Shown: one piece after another, positions 37,028-46,172 of the stretch | How positions within the stretch are numbered: the first letter of the stretch is position 1 | Layout of the letters: the number at the start of each line of letters is the position of its first letter | Source of the DNA: Nocardioides luteus | Lineage (GTDB): Bacteria > Actinomycetota > Actinomycetes > Propionibacteriales > Nocardioidaceae | Assembly (NCBI RefSeq): GCF_015752315.1 | Contig: NZ_JADOVJ010000001.1 | Span: 3,588,501-3,652,500 of the forward strand | DNA: 64,000 bases | Direction of reading: 5' to 3' | Made by a program: the position numbers and the translations under genes | The notes under the pieces: model-generated | The model's input: the letters and a program-made list of their open reading frames with translations, nothing else | What the model was told of the DNA's origin: nothing | Database searches by the model: none

Positions 37028-37617
37028 CGGGCCAGTCCGCGCATCAGGGTCTCGACGACGTCGCGCACCATCTCCTGCGACTGCTCGGGGGGCACGAAGC
37101 CGGACCCGACAAAGGTGGCCAGACCCTGGAGCGCGGCCAGGACGGTGACCCCGATGACCTCGGGGTCACCGTCGACGACCTCACCACGGGCCTGGGCGTC
37201 GGTGAGCACGGCGGTGGGCCGGGCGAAGGCGGCGGCGATCGCCTCGGCGATCTCGGCGCCAGCGGTCTCGGTGTGCTTGCGCGCGAACATCACCGAGAGC
37301 AGTGCCGGGTTGTCGGTGGCGAAGTCGAGATAGGCCGAGGCGAACGCCACCAGGTCGTCGGTCAGCGAGCCACGAACCGCCAGAGCGGCGTTCATCACCT
37401 CGGCCAGCCGCCGGAATCCGGCGACCGCGAGCGCGTCGAAGAGCGCGTTCTTGTCGCGGAAGTGAGCACTCGGCGCGGCATGGCTCACGCCCAGATCGCG
37501 GGCGATGCCGCGTAGCGAGAGCGCGTCGGTGCCCGACTCGCGCAGCACCTCCTCGGCGCGGCGGAGCACCGCGGCACGCAGGTCGCCATGGTGGTAGCGG
37601 GTCATCGTCTCGGTCAT
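37024..37617 (-). CDS. TetR-family regulator divergent from an SDR gene
   Basis: This 197-aa regulator has HTH residues 15-60 (LSLRGIARDLGVSHAAPSAHF and KNALFDALAVAGFRRL) and a TetR_C-like domain. ATG 37617 is preceded by AAGGTG with a 6-nt spacer. It is divergent from the SDR gene, and the 71-bp gap contains a nested palindrome centred at 37663, which is almost certainly its operator. The 3' end overlaps the RIO1-like gene. Confidence 0.88.
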   Translation of the reverse strand: MTETMTRYHHGDLRAAVLRRAEEVLRESGTDALSLRGIARDLGVSHAAPSAHFRDKNALFDALAVAGFRRLAEVMNAALAVRGSLTDDLVAFASAYLDFATDNPALLSVMFARKHTETAGAEIAEAIAAAFARPTAVLTDAQARGEVVDGDPEVIGVTVLAALQGLATFVGSGFVPPEQSQEMVRDVVETLMRGLAR

Positions 37618-37639
37618 CAGGCACACCTTATCGAGATTT

Positions 37640-37686
37640 CACCAGTCTAGACGTTGTCAAGATTCTTGGCATCGCCTAGATTGGTG
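37640..37686. promoter_or_regulatory. Nested 47-bp palindromic operator between tetR and SDR
   Basis: Outer arms CACCAGTCTAG (37640-37650) and CTAGATTGGTG (37676-37686), and inner arms TGTCAAGA (37655-37662) and TCTTGGCA (37664-37671), share one centre at 37663. In all, 19 of 23 pairs match. It covers the predicted SDR promoter, as expected for autoregulated TetR control. Confidence 0.8.
37654..37682 (+). promoter_or_regulatory. Predicted leaderless promoter of the SDR gene
   Basis: TTGTCA (37654-37659) and TAGATT (37677-37682) are 17 bp apart. The -10 ends 6 nt before ATG 37689, so the transcript would begin at or within a base of the start codon. The promoter lies wholly inside the nested palindrome. 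Confidence 0.6.
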
Positions 37687-37688
37687 TC

Positions 37689-38567
37689 ATGACCGAACAG
37701 AAGTGGACTTCCACCCGGCTGCCGTCCTTCGATGGCCGCACCGTGATCGTCACCGGCGCAACCAGCGGCTTGGGCCGCGTCGTCGCCACCGAGCTGGGCG
37801 CGAAGGGCGCCAGGGTCGTCCTGGCCGTACGCAACGTCGCCGCCGGCGAGGAGGTGGCCGCCACGATCGGTGGCGGCGTCGAGGTGCGCTCGCTCGACCT
37901 GGCTGACCTGGGCTCGGTGCGGCGCTTCGCCGAGGAGTGGGAGGGCGAGATCGACGTACTCATCAACAACGCCGGGATCATGATGGTGCCGAAGCGGCTC
38001 ACGACCGACGGCTACGAGAGCCAATTCGCCACCAACCACCTGGGGCACTTCGCGCTCACCAACCTGCTGCTCCCCCACCTCACCGACCGCGTCGTGACCG
38101 TCGCCTCCTCGGCCCACCGCTGGGGTGGCTTCGACCTCGACGACCTCAACTGGGAGCGGCGCGACTACCAGCCGGAGAGGGCCTACGGGCAGTCGAAGAT
38201 CTCCAACCTGCTCTTCACCCTCGAGCTGCAGCGACGCCTGGAAGGCACCGGACTCCGAGCGTACGCCGCACACCCGGGCTACTCCGCGACCAACCTGCAG
38301 AGCCACACCGGCAACCCCGTCAAGCACGCCCTCATGGCGCTCGGCAACCGGATCGTCGCCCAGTCCGCGGAGGCCGGCGCGCTCCCGACCCTGTACGCGG
38401 CCAGCCAGGACCTTCCGCCGGCAAGCTACGTCGGGCCCGACGGGCTCGGCGAGTATCGCGGCAGCCCGACCCTCGTCGGCCGCACCGCGGTGGCCTCCGA
38501 CCCCGACCTCGCCCGCAAGCTGTGGACCGAGTCCGAGAAGCTCACCGGATTCTCCTGGCCACTGTGA
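37689..38567 (+). CDS. Short-chain dehydrogenase (retinol dehydrogenase-like)
   Basis: This 292-aa SDR has the cofactor motif VTGATSGLGRVVA, Asp in RSLDLADL, LINNAGIMMVP, catalytic Ser in TVASSAH and the YxxxK pair in AYGQSKISNLLF. The C-terminal part (HPGYSATNLQSHTG, YVGPDGLGEYRG) is typical of retinol-dehydrogenase-like or protochlorophyllide-reductase-like bacterial SDRs, which prefer NADP. The physiological substrate is unknown. It appears leaderless and TetR-controlled, and is followed after 18 nt by the LOG-family gene. Confidence 0.88.
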   Translation: MTEQKWTSTRLPSFDGRTVIVTGATSGLGRVVATELGAKGARVVLAVRNVAAGEEVAATIGGGVEVRSLDLADLGSVRRFAEEWEGEIDVLINNAGIMMVPKRLTTDGYESQFATNHLGHFALTNLLLPHLTDRVVTVASSAHRWGGFDLDDLNWERRDYQPERAYGQSKISNLLFTLELQRRLEGTGLRAYAAHPGYSATNLQSHTGNPVKHALMALGNRIVAQSAEAGALPTLYAASQDLPPASYVGPDGLGEYRGSPTLVGRTAVASDPDLARKLWTESEKLTGFSWPL

Positions 38568-38585
38568 GTCGGTAGATTTCTCGGT

Positions 38586-39698
38586 ATGAAGCATCACCGG
38601 GGACGCCATGTCGACATCGAGTCGGTCGCGGAGCTCGATGGGCACCTGGCGGCCGGCGCGGGCAGCCTGAAGGGATGGCGGCTGCGGGCGCTGGATCTGA
38701 CCTCGCGCTCCGGCACGCTGCGTGAGACCGAGCTCGCCGGGGCGACGTTCCTCGGATGCACCTTCGCACCCGGGGACGTCGACTACGCCGAGGACGAGGG
38801 CGCGCTGGTGATGCCGGTGATCCCGGAGGCACCGGTGGACGTCTACCGCTCCCGGCTCTACACCCCCGAGGAGCTCTACGACGACCCGGTCTACGCGCGG
38901 AGCCTGGACGCGAAGGCGTACGCCTGGCTGCAGCAGCCGCTCGACGCCGACGACGAGCTCGCGATCACCCTCCACGACCACGCGATCGACGCCGCGCTCG
39001 AGGCGTGGGTGCGCGCTCGGCGGGACGAAGGGACGCGGATCGTCGGCATGATGGGCGGGCACGCGCTGCAGCGCGGCGAGGAGGGCTACGCGACCGCCGC
39101 CCGCCTGGCCCAGCACCTGGCGAGCCGCCACGTGGTCGCCACCGGCGGCGGCCCCGGGGCCATGGAGGCCGCCAATCTCGGCGCCTTCCTCGCCGGGGCA
39201 CCGAAGACGGCCCTGGAGGACGCGCTCGAGTCTCTCGCCGCCGTGCCGTCGTTCCGGCCCTCGATCGGGGCCTGGGCGCAGGTGGCCCTCGGCGTACGCA
39301 ACCGGGTCGAGGGCAGGCCCGCGCGGTCGCTGGGGATCCCGACGTGGCACTACGGCCACGAGCCGCCCAACGTGTTCGCCGGCGCGATCGCGAAGTACTT
39401 CCGCAACGCCACCCGCGAGGCGGTGCTCCTGGAGGTCTGCGACGGCGGGATCGTCTTCCTGCCGGGCGCCGGCGGGACGGTGCAGGAGGTCTTCCAGGAC
39501 GCGTGCGAGAACTACTACGCCGACACCAGCGCGGTCGCTCCGATGGTGCTGGTCGGACGGCGCTACTGGACCGAGGAGCTGCCGGTCTGGCCGCTCCTGC
39601 AGGCACTCGCCCGGGGCCGGGCGATGGAGCACCACGTCCACCTCGTCGACACCGCCGAGGAGGTCCTCGAGGTCATCGCAGCTGGCGTGACCGGATGA
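38586..39698 (+). CDS. LOG-family Rossmann-fold nucleotide-binding protein, long form
   Basis: This 370-aa protein contains the LOG-family nucleotide-binding signatures ATGGGPGAMEAANLGAF and FLPGAGGTVQEVFQDACENYY, the second corresponding to the classical PGGxGTxxE motif with small changes. Classical LOG enzymes release cytokinin bases from nucleotides, and many bacterial relatives are annotated as lysine decarboxylases in error. The extra N-terminal 120 residues and the ladder of acidic residues are unlike plant LOG (about 200 aa). The physiological reaction is unknown. Its last 26 nt are antisense to the glycosyltransferase gene end. Confidence 0.8.
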   Translation: MKHHRGRHVDIESVAELDGHLAAGAGSLKGWRLRALDLTSRSGTLRETELAGATFLGCTFAPGDVDYAEDEGALVMPVIPEAPVDVYRSRLYTPEELYDDPVYARSLDAKAYAWLQQPLDADDELAITLHDHAIDAALEAWVRARRDEGTRIVGMMGGHALQRGEEGYATAARLAQHLASRHVVATGGGPGAMEAANLGAFLAGAPKTALEDALESLAAVPSFRPSIGAWAQVALGVRNRVEGRPARSLGIPTWHYGHEPPNVFAGAIAKYFRNATREAVLLEVCDGGIVFLPGAGGTVQEVFQDACENYYADTSAVAPMVLVGRRYWTEELPVWPLLQALARGRAMEHHVHLVDTAEEVLEVIAAGVTG

Positions 39699-40833
39699 CG
39701 TCGCGGTAGTGGTCGACGAGGGCTGCGTTGACCGCACCCCAGGACTTGTGCGCGACGCTCTTGCGGGCCTCGCGTCCCATCCGCAGCCGCAGCTGCGGGT
39801 CGTTGTGGAGCAGCGCGACCTGGGAGCCGAGGTCGTCGCGGCTGCCGGGCTCGTAGAAGAACCCGGTCACGCCCTCGGCGACCAGGTCCAGCGGCCCGCC
39901 GGAGCGCGGCGCCACCACCGGGACGCCGGAGGCGAGCGCCTCCTGGACCGCCTGGCAGAAGGTCTCGTGGGAGCCGGTGTGCACGAACACGTCGAGCGAG
40001 GCGTACGCAGCCCCCAGCTCCTCCCCCTGCAGCACGCCCAGGAAGGTCGCCTCCGGGAGCAACTGGCGCAGCTCACGCTCCTGGGGACCACCGCCCACGA
40101 GCACGACCCTGTACGCCGGGTTGTGCGCCAGCGCGGTCAGCAGATGCAGCTCCTTCTCCTGGGCCAGGCGGCCGACGTACCCGACGATCGTCTCGCCGTT
40201 GGGCGCGAGCTGGGCGCGCAGGTCGTGGTCGACGCGGCTGGGGTGGAACAGCTCGACGTCGACACCGCGCGGCCACAGGCCGGTGCGCTGCACGCCGAGG
40301 CCCTCGAGCTGGGTGAGGGCCGAGGAGCTCGGTGCCAGGGTGCGGTCGGCGGCCGAGTGCGCCTGCCGGGTGAGCATCGCGGCGGCCTGGGGCCCGCCGA
40401 CGGCCTTGTACTTGTCCCAGAAGCCCACCAGGTCGGTCTGGTAGATCGCCACGCTCGGGATGCCGAGCTCCTTGGCCACCAGCACCGCCTGCCGCCCGAG
40501 CAGCGCGGGCGAGGCGACGTGGACGACGTCGGGGGCGAACCGGCGCATCACCGCGCGCAGCTTGCGCCGCGTCTCGAGACCGACGCGGAAGTCCTTGTAG
40601 ACCCAGAACGTCGCGCCCCGGGTGCGGGTCACCGGGAACCCGGCGTACTCGGTCGGCCCGGTGGGGGCCACGACCTCGACGGTGTGACCGTCGACCGCGA
40701 GATGCTCCAGGACGCGGCGTACGGAGTTCGTCACCCCGTTGACCTGCGGCAGGAACGACTCCGTGACGATGAGGACACGGAGCGGCTCCGAGTTGGCGGC
40801 GACCATCGGGACCCGATCGAGGCTGATGCTCAT
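39673..40833 (-). CDS. GT4-family glycosyltransferase (MgtA/PimB-like alpha-mannosyltransferase type)
   Basis: This 386-aa GT-B glycosyltransferase has an acceptor-side SFLPQVNGVTNSVRRVLEHL at the N-terminus, which is typical of GDP-mannose-dependent MgtA or sulfoquinovosyl transferases. The donor-binding half has VGYVGRLAQEKELHLL and the E-x7-E motif in HTGSHETFCQAVQEALASG. It probably adds a hexose to a membrane glycolipid, such as a phosphoinositol mannoside or glucuronosyl lipid. ATG at 40833 gives the conserved N-terminus. The 3' end overlaps the convergent LOG gene by 26 nt. Confidence 0.88.
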   Translation of the reverse strand: MSISLDRVPMVAANSEPLRVLIVTESFLPQVNGVTNSVRRVLEHLAVDGHTVEVVAPTGPTEYAGFPVTRTRGATFWVYKDFRVGLETRRKLRAVMRRFAPDVVHVASPALLGRQAVLVAKELGIPSVAIYQTDLVGFWDKYKAVGGPQAAAMLTRQAHSAADRTLAPSSSALTQLEGLGVQRTGLWPRGVDVELFHPSRVDHDLRAQLAPNGETIVGYVGRLAQEKELHLLTALAHNPAYRVVLVGGGPQERELRQLLPEATFLGVLQGEELGAAYASLDVFVHTGSHETFCQAVQEALASGVPVVAPRSGGPLDLVAEGVTGFFYEPGSRDDLGSQVALLHNDPQLRLRMGREARKSVAHKSWGAVNAALVDHYRDVIRSRQLR

Positions 40834-41035
40834 GTTTCTGATCGTGAGCGTCCTCCGGCAACGTGATCCCCGACTTGGTTGACAGGTCGGTGAACCTACC
40901 GTGGCCAGAACTCCGTGCCGGACGACAGATAGTCCGGCCGGTGTCATCAGCGGAAACGTTGCGTGACTCTCAGAGATCCGTCACCGCACCCCCGCTGGGT
41001 TGCCGCCGGCCCGCTCGTCTTGCCACGATCGCGGC

Positions 41036-41470
41036 ATGACCACCGATGAGGAGCACATCCGGCCCGAAGGCGTCGACGACCTCACCGTCGAGGCGCTCGG
41101 CACGATCAGTGAGGCACTCGAAGCGATCGAGATCGCCCGCGGCCATCTGTACGCGCTGCATCGCATCACCGGCACGGCCGACCTCACCCTCGGCAAAGGT
41201 GTCCAGCAGCTGCGCGAGGCCGGCCACACCGACCTGGCGGACACCTTCGAGCGCGAGCTCGTCGGACGCAACGTGCTCGACGGCAGGTGGACGTTCCAGA
41301 TCGTCGAGGAGTACGACGACGGCTACTACGCCACCTTCAAGCGGCTCGAGAAGGAGGCACGCGACACTCTCGTCGAGGGCAAGCGACACCTCTACGAGTC
41401 GGAGATGAAGGAAGCCCGCCGCACCCAGGGCCGGCACGGCCACGAGCGCCAGCCCGAGCCAGGGGCTTGA
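41036..41470 (+). CDS. Conserved hypothetical protein, mostly helical
   Basis: This 144-aa soluble protein starts MTTDEEHIRPEGVDDLTVEA. The body is predicted helical and charged (ALGTISEALEAIEIARGHLYA, FERELVGRNVLDGRW, YYATFKRLEKEARDTLVEGK). Similar small proteins with a FQIVEEYDDGYY segment occur across actinobacteria. It has no membrane segment, Cys or catalytic motif. It is followed by a hairpin shared with rlmN. Function unknown. Confidence 0.65.
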   Translation: MTTDEEHIRPEGVDDLTVEALGTISEALEAIEIARGHLYALHRITGTADLTLGKGVQQLREAGHTDLADTFERELVGRNVLDGRWTFQIVEEYDDGYYATFKRLEKEARDTLVEGKRHLYESEMKEARRTQGRHGHERQPEPGA

Positions 41471-41486
41471 GCCGGTCGGTCGTGTC

Positions 41487-41505
41487 GTCCTCGTAGCGCG
41501 AGGAC
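41487..41505. terminator. Hairpin between the hypothetical gene and rlmN
   Basis: GTCCTCG (41487-41493) and CGAGGAC (41499-41505) pair around TAGCG. The flanking genes converge (stops at 41470 and 41519), so it may serve both. Confidence 0.6.
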
Positions 41506-41518
41506 ACGGCCCAAGCGG

Positions 41519-42700
41519 TTACTCGGCGGCGGCGAGCTGGCCGCAGGCGCCGTCGATCTCGCGGCCGCGGGTGTCGCGGACAGTGGTGGAGATGCCCTTG
41601 GCCTCGAGGCGGCGTACGAACTCACGCTCGTCGGCCGGGTCGGAGGCGGTCCACTTCGAGCCAGGGGTCGGGTTGAGCGGGATCAGGTTGACGTGGACCC
41701 AGCCCCAGTCGCCGTAGCCGTTCAGGACGTCGGCGAGGAGGTCGGCGCGCCAGGCCTGGTCGTTGATGCCGCGCATCATCGCGTACTCGATGGAGACGCG
41801 GCGCTTCGTGACGCGGGCGTAGTTCCAGGCGGCCTCGACGGTCTCGGCGACCGAGAAGCGGGTGTTGATCGGGACCAGCTCGTTGCGCAGCTCGTCGTCG
41901 GGGGCGTGCAGCGAGAGGGCGAGGGTGACCGGGATGCCCTCCTCGGTGAGCTGCTTGATCCGGGGCACGAGGCCGACGGTCGAGACGGTCACGTGGCGGG
42001 CTGAGAGGCCGAGGCCCTCGGGCGCGGGCGAGGTGAGGCGGCGTACGGCACCCATGAGCGCCTTGTAGTTGGCCATCGGCTCCCCCATGCCCATGAAGAC
42101 CACGTTGGAGAGGCGGCCGGGGCCGCCGGGGATCTCGCCGCTGGCCATCTGCCGGGCCGCGACGACGACCTGGTGGACGATCTCGGCGGTCGACATGTTG
42201 CGCTCGAGGCCGCCCTGGCCTGTGGCGCAGAACGGGCAGGCCATGCCACAGCCGGCCTGGGAGGAGATGCAGACGGTGGCGCGGTCGGTGTAGCGCATCA
42301 GCACCGACTCGACCAGGGCACCGTCGAAGAGCTTCCACAGGGTCTTGCGGGTGGTGCCCTTGTCGGCCTCCTGCTGACGGATCGGCGCCATCAGGTCGGG
42401 CAGGAACGTGTTGACGAGCTCTTCGCGCTGATTTGCCGGAAGATCGGTCATCTTGGCCGGGTCGTCGACCAGCCGCTCGAAGTAGTGCACCGAGAGCTGC
42501 TTGGCGCGGAAGCCCGGCAGCCCGGCCTCCTTCGCCGCGTCCTGGCGGCCGGCCAGGTCGAGGTCGGCCAGGTGGCGCGGCGGCTTTCCGCGACCCTTGG
42601 GCGGCGCCATCACCAACGGCAGGCGACGCCCCTCCATCGCGGCGGCCTCTGCCTCGGGGCTGTGCGGGGCAGGTACGGTCACGGGGTCGGGCTCGGTCAC
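41519..42700 (-). CDS. rlmN: Dual-specificity 23S rRNA/tRNA adenine-C2 methyltransferase RlmN
   Basis: This radical-SAM enzyme methylates C2 of A2503 in 23S rRNA and A37 in some tRNAs. The 393-aa protein has the cluster motif [12 protein letters not shown], the GEPMANY SAM segment and the C-terminal Cys of [12 protein letters not shown] that carries the resolving thiol. The first 30 residues vary between species; GTG 42700 has GGAGG immediately upstream, so the true start may be slightly downstream. It lies between the accessory block and cdsA, as in the actinobacterial backbone. Confidence 0.95.
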   Translation of the reverse strand: MTEPDPVTVPAPHSPEAEAAAMEGRRLPLVMAPPKGRGKPPRHLADLDLAGRQDAAKEAGLPGFRAKQLSVHYFERLVDDPAKMTDLPANQREELVNTFLPDLMAPIRQQEADKGTTRKTLWKLFDGALVESVLMRYTDRATVCISSQAGCGMACPFCATGQGGLERNMSTAEIVHQVVVAARQMASGEIPGGPGRLSNVVFMGMGEPMANYKALMGAVRRLTSPAPEGLGLSARHVTVSTVGLVPRIKQLTEEGIPVTLALSLHAPDDELRNELVPINTRFSVAETVEAAWNYARVTKRRVSIEYAMMRGINDQAWRADLLADVLNGYGDWGWVHVNLIPLNPTPGSKWTASDPADEREFVRRLEAKGISTTVRDTRGREIDGACGQLAAAE

Positions 42701-42758
42701 GCCTCCAGTGTCCCACCGGGGTGCGGCGTACGGCGAAACCTCGATCCGGCCGGCCCGC

Positions 42759-43157
42759 TCAGCCCGTCTTGAGCAGGATCCAGAACACCAGCGCGCCGAC
42801 GCCGACCACGACCAGCACGGTCAGGATGATTCCCAGCCAGACGAACTGGGCCAGGCGGCGGGTCTTGCGCGGGACGAGCAGGGCCAGCGGCACGAGCAGG
42901 GTCAGTGCCACCCAGGGAAACAGCTCTTCGGCCCGCTCCTGCCCGACCATCCATGCCAGGAGGGCGCCCCAGGTGCCGGGCACCAGGATCGCGTACGCCA
43001 GGCCGAGATAGAACCCGACCAGGGCTGCCACGGTCGGGTGCGAGTCGTGGAGCCACGCCCACAGCCCACCGGACCCCGAGGACTCCTCCTCCGGGCCGTG
43101 ATCAGCCTCGACGTCTGGATCGGGGTCCACGTCGAGGTCCGCGGGACGCTGGGTCAC
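42759..43157 (-). CDS. Small integral membrane protein, three predicted helices
   Basis: This 132-aa protein has an acidic cytoplasmic N-terminus ([15 protein letters not shown]) followed by hydrophobic segments [35 protein letters not shown] and [21 protein letters not shown]. No motif is recognised. The GTG start at 43157 lacks a proper ribosome-binding site (AAGG touches it), so the N-terminus is unsure. It lies between rlmN and the phosphatase gene on the same strand, 58 nt upstream of rlmN. Confidence 0.6.
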   Translation of the reverse strand: MTQRPADLDVDPDPDVEADHGPEEESSGSGGLWAWLHDSHPTVAALVGFYLGLAYAILVPGTWGALLAWMVGQERAEELFPWVALTLLVPLALLVPRKTRRLAQFVWLGIILTVLVVVGVGALVFWILLKTG

Positions 43158-43232
43158 CCTTCAACCGTAGCGCCGAACCCAGCCTGTCTTTGGTAAAGAA
43201 TCGCTGCCGTGGCGAACTCGGGGAATCCGCGG

Positions 43233-43736
43233 TCAGGCGTCGACGGTGATCACGTCGGGGAGGCCGAGGTCTCGCCACCGGGCGAGATCCGGGGCCGCGC
43301 CGGTGAGCTCGCTCGCCACGAGAGTCCATGCGGTGCCGTGACCGACGAGCACGACGTCCTCGCCGGCGTGGGCCGAGAGGATCCCGGACACGGCTTTGGT
43401 CACGCGGGCCCAACACTCCTCGAGCGGCTCCCAGCCGTCGTACGCAGGCACGGTCGGCTCCGGGAAGGCACGCTCGACCGTGGCGTCGAAGTCATCGACC
43501 CAGGCCGCACCACGGCGGTGCTCACGCAGCGCGTCGACCACGCCGACCTCACCATCGGTGAGCAGCTGGGCGGTCTGTTGCGCCTTGGGCTCGGGCGAGG
43601 AGTACCACGCGGCACCGGCCGGGAGGCGGTCACGCAGGGCCCAGACGTCGTCGAACCCGGCCGGGTCGAGCTCCCAGTGCTCCGCGGCGACGCCGCGGAC
43701 CTGGACGGGTCGGCCGTGGCGTACGAGATGGAGCAT
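43233..43736 (-). CDS. Histidine phosphatase (phosphoglycerate mutase-like)
   Basis: This 167-aa protein of the histidine phosphatase superfamily has the catalytic RHG motif LHLVRHGRP with His7 as phospho-acceptor, the acid/base region YSSPEPKAQQTAQLL and the second His in VVLVGHGTAWTLVAS. It is shorter than mutases and is more likely a small-molecule phosphatase (SixA or CobC-like); the substrate is unknown. It starts 14 nt after the cdsA stop, so it may be co-transcribed with cdsA. Confidence 0.82.
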   Translation of the reverse strand: MLHLVRHGRPVQVRGVAAEHWELDPAGFDDVWALRDRLPAGAAWYSSPEPKAQQTAQLLTDGEVGVVDALREHRRGAAWVDDFDATVERAFPEPTVPAYDGWEPLEECWARVTKAVSGILSAHAGEDVVLVGHGTAWTLVASELTGAAPDLARWRDLGLPDVITVDA

Positions 43737-43750
43737 CAGAAGACGCGCCC

Positions 43751-44638
43751 TCAGAAAACCGCGTAGTGGAGGATCAGCCAGACCGGGGCGACGGTCGCCA
43801 GGAGCGAGTCGAGGCGGTCCATCAGGCCGCCGTGGCCGGGGATGATCTGGCTCATGTCCTTGATGCCGAGGTCGCGCTTGATCACCGACTCGACCAGGTC
43901 GCCGAGGACGGCCATCACGCAGGCGACCACGCCGAGCGCGACACCGACCCACCAGGACCCGTCGAGCAGCCACACGACCAGGCCGACGCCGGTCGCGACG
44001 GTGAAGACCACCGAGCCGATGAAGCCCTCCCAGGACTTCTTCGGGGAGATCACCGGCGCCATCGGGTGCCTGCCGAAGAGGACCCCGGCGACGTAGCCAC
44101 CGATGTCGGACATGATCGTGAGCAGGACCCAGACGATGATGCCGCGTACGCCGTCGTCCGAGAGGCCGCCCGAGGTCCAGCCGCCGCCCTCGCCGAGCAT
44201 GAGGGCGACGAAGGATCCCAGGAACGGCAGGTAGAACAGGGTGAGGACGGCTGCCGCCGACGTACGCACGTAGCCGTCGACCCCACGACGCAGCACCCAC
44301 AGCATGATCACCAGGGCGGTGACCGCCGTGGCCGTGACCAGCGCGTCGGCACCCAGGAAGTAGGCGACCAGGACCATCACCGTGCCGCCGATCATCAGCG
44401 GCTGCTCGGGAACGTCCATGTCCTTGGCCATCAGGCCTCGGTGGAGCTCCCAGGTCGCGGCCACGACCGCGGCGACGACGATCAGCATGAACGCCGTCTT
44501 CACGAACATCAGGCTGAGCGCGATGGCCACCAGCAGGACGACGGCGGAGCCGATCGCCGCGGGCAGGTTGCGGCCGGCGCGGCCGTAGTCCTTCTTCGGT
44601 GGCTCGGAAGCTGACGGCGACGGCGGCGTCTGGCTCAC
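43751..44638 (-). CDS. cdsA: Phosphatidate cytidylyltransferase CdsA
   Basis: CdsA makes CDP-diacylglycerol, the precursor of actinobacterial phospholipids and PI. The 295-aa membrane protein has about eight helices. The CDP-alcohol signature is near the C-terminus: SPKKSWEGFIGS and DLVESVIKRDLGIKDMSQIIPGHGGLMDRLDS. GTG at 44638 is chosen because AAGGA lies 7 nt before it. The ATG at 44653 would place that ribosome-binding site inside the gene. It follows frr after an intergenic repeat, in the pyrH-frr-cdsA order. Confidence 0.95.
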   Translation of the reverse strand: MSQTPPSPSASEPPKKDYGRAGRNLPAAIGSAVVLLVAIALSLMFVKTAFMLIVVAAVVAATWELHRGLMAKDMDVPEQPLMIGGTVMVLVAYFLGADALVTATAVTALVIMLWVLRRGVDGYVRTSAAAVLTLFYLPFLGSFVALMLGEGGGWTSGGLSDDGVRGIIVWVLLTIMSDIGGYVAGVLFGRHPMAPVISPKKSWEGFIGSVVFTVATGVGLVVWLLDGSWWVGVALGVVACVMAVLGDLVESVIKRDLGIKDMSQIIPGHGGLMDRLDSLLATVAPVWLILHYAVF

Positions 44639-44712
44639 AAGGGATTCCTTCATGCTCAGGTCCTTATCTGGTCGCGGTCCGAATCGCTCGTGGAACTCGA
44701 CCGCGTACGGGT

Positions 44713-44784
44713 AGATCTCGACCCGCTTCGCTCGCTCGATCTCTTCGCGTTGTTGCCCTGCGACTTCGTCGCAGGGCAACAGGC
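44713..44784. repeat. Modular intergenic repeat, copy 2 (between frr and cdsA)
   Basis: It holds TCTCGACCCGC, CGCTCGCTCGA and TCTTCGCGTTGTTGCCCT in the same order as 19264-19362. A perfect 14-bp stem follows (44751-44764 with 44768-44781, loop TTC). The stem lies 4 nt past the frr stop and is the likely frr terminator. The loops differ from copy 1. Confidence 0.7.
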
Positions 44785-45342
44785 TCAGACCTCGAGCAGC
44801 TCGGCTTCCTTGGACTTGAGCAGATCGTCGATCGCGTCGGTGTGCTTCTTGGTGAGGCTGTCGAGGCGCTTCTCGGCGCCGGTGACGTCGTCCTTGCTCG
44901 CCTCGCCGTCCTTCTCCAGCTTCTCCAGACCCTGCTTGGCCTTCTGGCGCACCTGGCGCACCGAGACGCGACCCTGCTCGGCCTTCTCCTTGGCGAGCTT
45001 GATGTATTCCTTGCGGCGCTCCTCGGTCAGCTCGGGGAAGACCGCGCGCAGGATCTTGCCGTCGTTGGACGGGTTGACGCCGAGGTCGGAGTCGCGGATC
45101 GCCTTCTCGACGTTGGCCATCGCGCCGATGTCGAACGGGGCGATGTTGATGATCCGCGGCTCGGGGCTGGTGAAGGAGGCGAGCTGCTGGATCGGCGTCG
45201 GGGTGCCGTAGTAGTCGACCAGGATCTTGTTGAACATCTGCGGGGTGGCCCGGCCGGCGCGGATGGTGGCGAAGTCCTCACGCGTTGAGTCCACCGACTT
45301 CGCCATCTTGCTGTCGGCCTCGTTGAGGATGTCGTTGATCAC
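44785..45342 (-). CDS. frr: Ribosome recycling factor
   Basis: RRF, with EF-G, splits post-termination ribosomes. The 185-aa protein is typical: DFATIRAGRATPQMFNKILVDYYG, PLxQLASF-type segment IQQLASFTSPEPR, and the long C-terminal coiled coil EERRKEYIKLAKEKAEQGRV. GTG 45342 is preceded by GGAG with a 6-nt gap. It follows pyrH after 60 nt and shares its transcript in most actinobacteria. Confidence 0.97.
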   Translation of the reverse strand: MINDILNEADSKMAKSVDSTREDFATIRAGRATPQMFNKILVDYYGTPTPIQQLASFTSPEPRIINIAPFDIGAMANVEKAIRDSDLGVNPSNDGKILRAVFPELTEERRKEYIKLAKEKAEQGRVSVRQVRQKAKQGLEKLEKDGEASKDDVTGAEKRLDSLTKKHTDAIDDLLKSKEAELLEV

Positions 45343-45402
45343 CAGATGCTCCTGTGCGCTCGAAAGTGTTGTGGGTGTGGGGTGGCGTGTGGCTCGCGCC
45401 GC

Positions 45403-46116
45403 TCAGCCGGCGGTGACGAGCGTACCGATCTTCTCACCCTGGACGATGCGGTAGATCGCGCCCTCGTCCTCCGCGCCGTAGACCACGATCGGCATCTTGT
45501 TCTCCATGCAGAGGGCGAACGCGGTGGCGTCGGCGATCTTGAGCTGCTTCTGCAGCGCCTCGCCGAAGGTGAGCTCATCGTACTTCGTCGCCGTCGGGTC
45601 CTTCTTCGGGTCGGCGGTGTAGATGCCGTCGACGCCGTTCTTGGCCATCAGGACGACCTCGGCGTGGACCTCCAGGGCCCGCTGGGCGGCGACGGTGTCG
45701 GTGGAGAAGAAGGGCATCCCGGAGCCGGCGCCGAAGATCACGACCCGACCCTTCTCGAGGTGGCGCATGGCCTTGCGCGGGATGTAGGGCTCGGCGACCT
45801 GGCCCATCGTGATCGCGGTCTGCACCCGGGTGTCGACGCCCTCCTTCTCGAGGAAGTCCTGCAGCGCGAGGCAGTTCATGACCGTGCCGAGCATGCCCAT
45901 GTAGTCGGCGCGGGACCGGTCCATGCCGGCCTGCTGCAGCTCGGCGCCGCGGAAGAAGTTGCCGCCACCGACGACGATCGCGATCTGCACGCCGGAGGCG
46001 GCGACGGCGGCGATCTCCTTGGCGATCGAGGCGACCACGATGGGGTCGACGCCGACCTCGCCACCGCCGAAGTTCTCTCCGGACAGCTTGATCAGGATGC
46101 GCTGGTAGCGGGTCAT
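45403..46116 (-). CDS. pyrH: UMP kinase
   Basis: PyrH phosphorylates UMP to UDP and is the hexameric bacterial type, regulated by GTP and UTP. The 237-aa protein shows [38 protein letters not shown] and the nucleotide-binding [17 protein letters not shown]. Length and motifs are standard. ATG 46116 follows GGAAAGG. It lies between a strong terminator (46173-46224) and frr, so pyrH-frr is one unit separate from tsf. Confidence 0.97.
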   Translation of the reverse strand: MTRYQRILIKLSGENFGGGEVGVDPIVVASIAKEIAAVAASGVQIAIVVGGGNFFRGAELQQAGMDRSRADYMGMLGTVMNCLALQDFLEKEGVDTRVQTAITMGQVAEPYIPRKAMRHLEKGRVVIFGAGSGMPFFSTDTVAAQRALEVHAEVVLMAKNGVDGIYTADPKKDPTATKYDELTFGEALQKQLKIADATAFALCMENKMPIVVYGAEDEGAIYRIVQGEKIGTLVTAG

Positions 46117-46172
46117 GCCGTGGCCTTTCCTCGGGCGACGTCGTGCGGGGTGGTGCAGGTGGGGATGGCGTG

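Noticed and set aside
37647..39737. A 696-residue minus-strand frame over the SDR and LOG genes
   Set aside because: It is an antisense shadow of two well-supported plus-strand genes.
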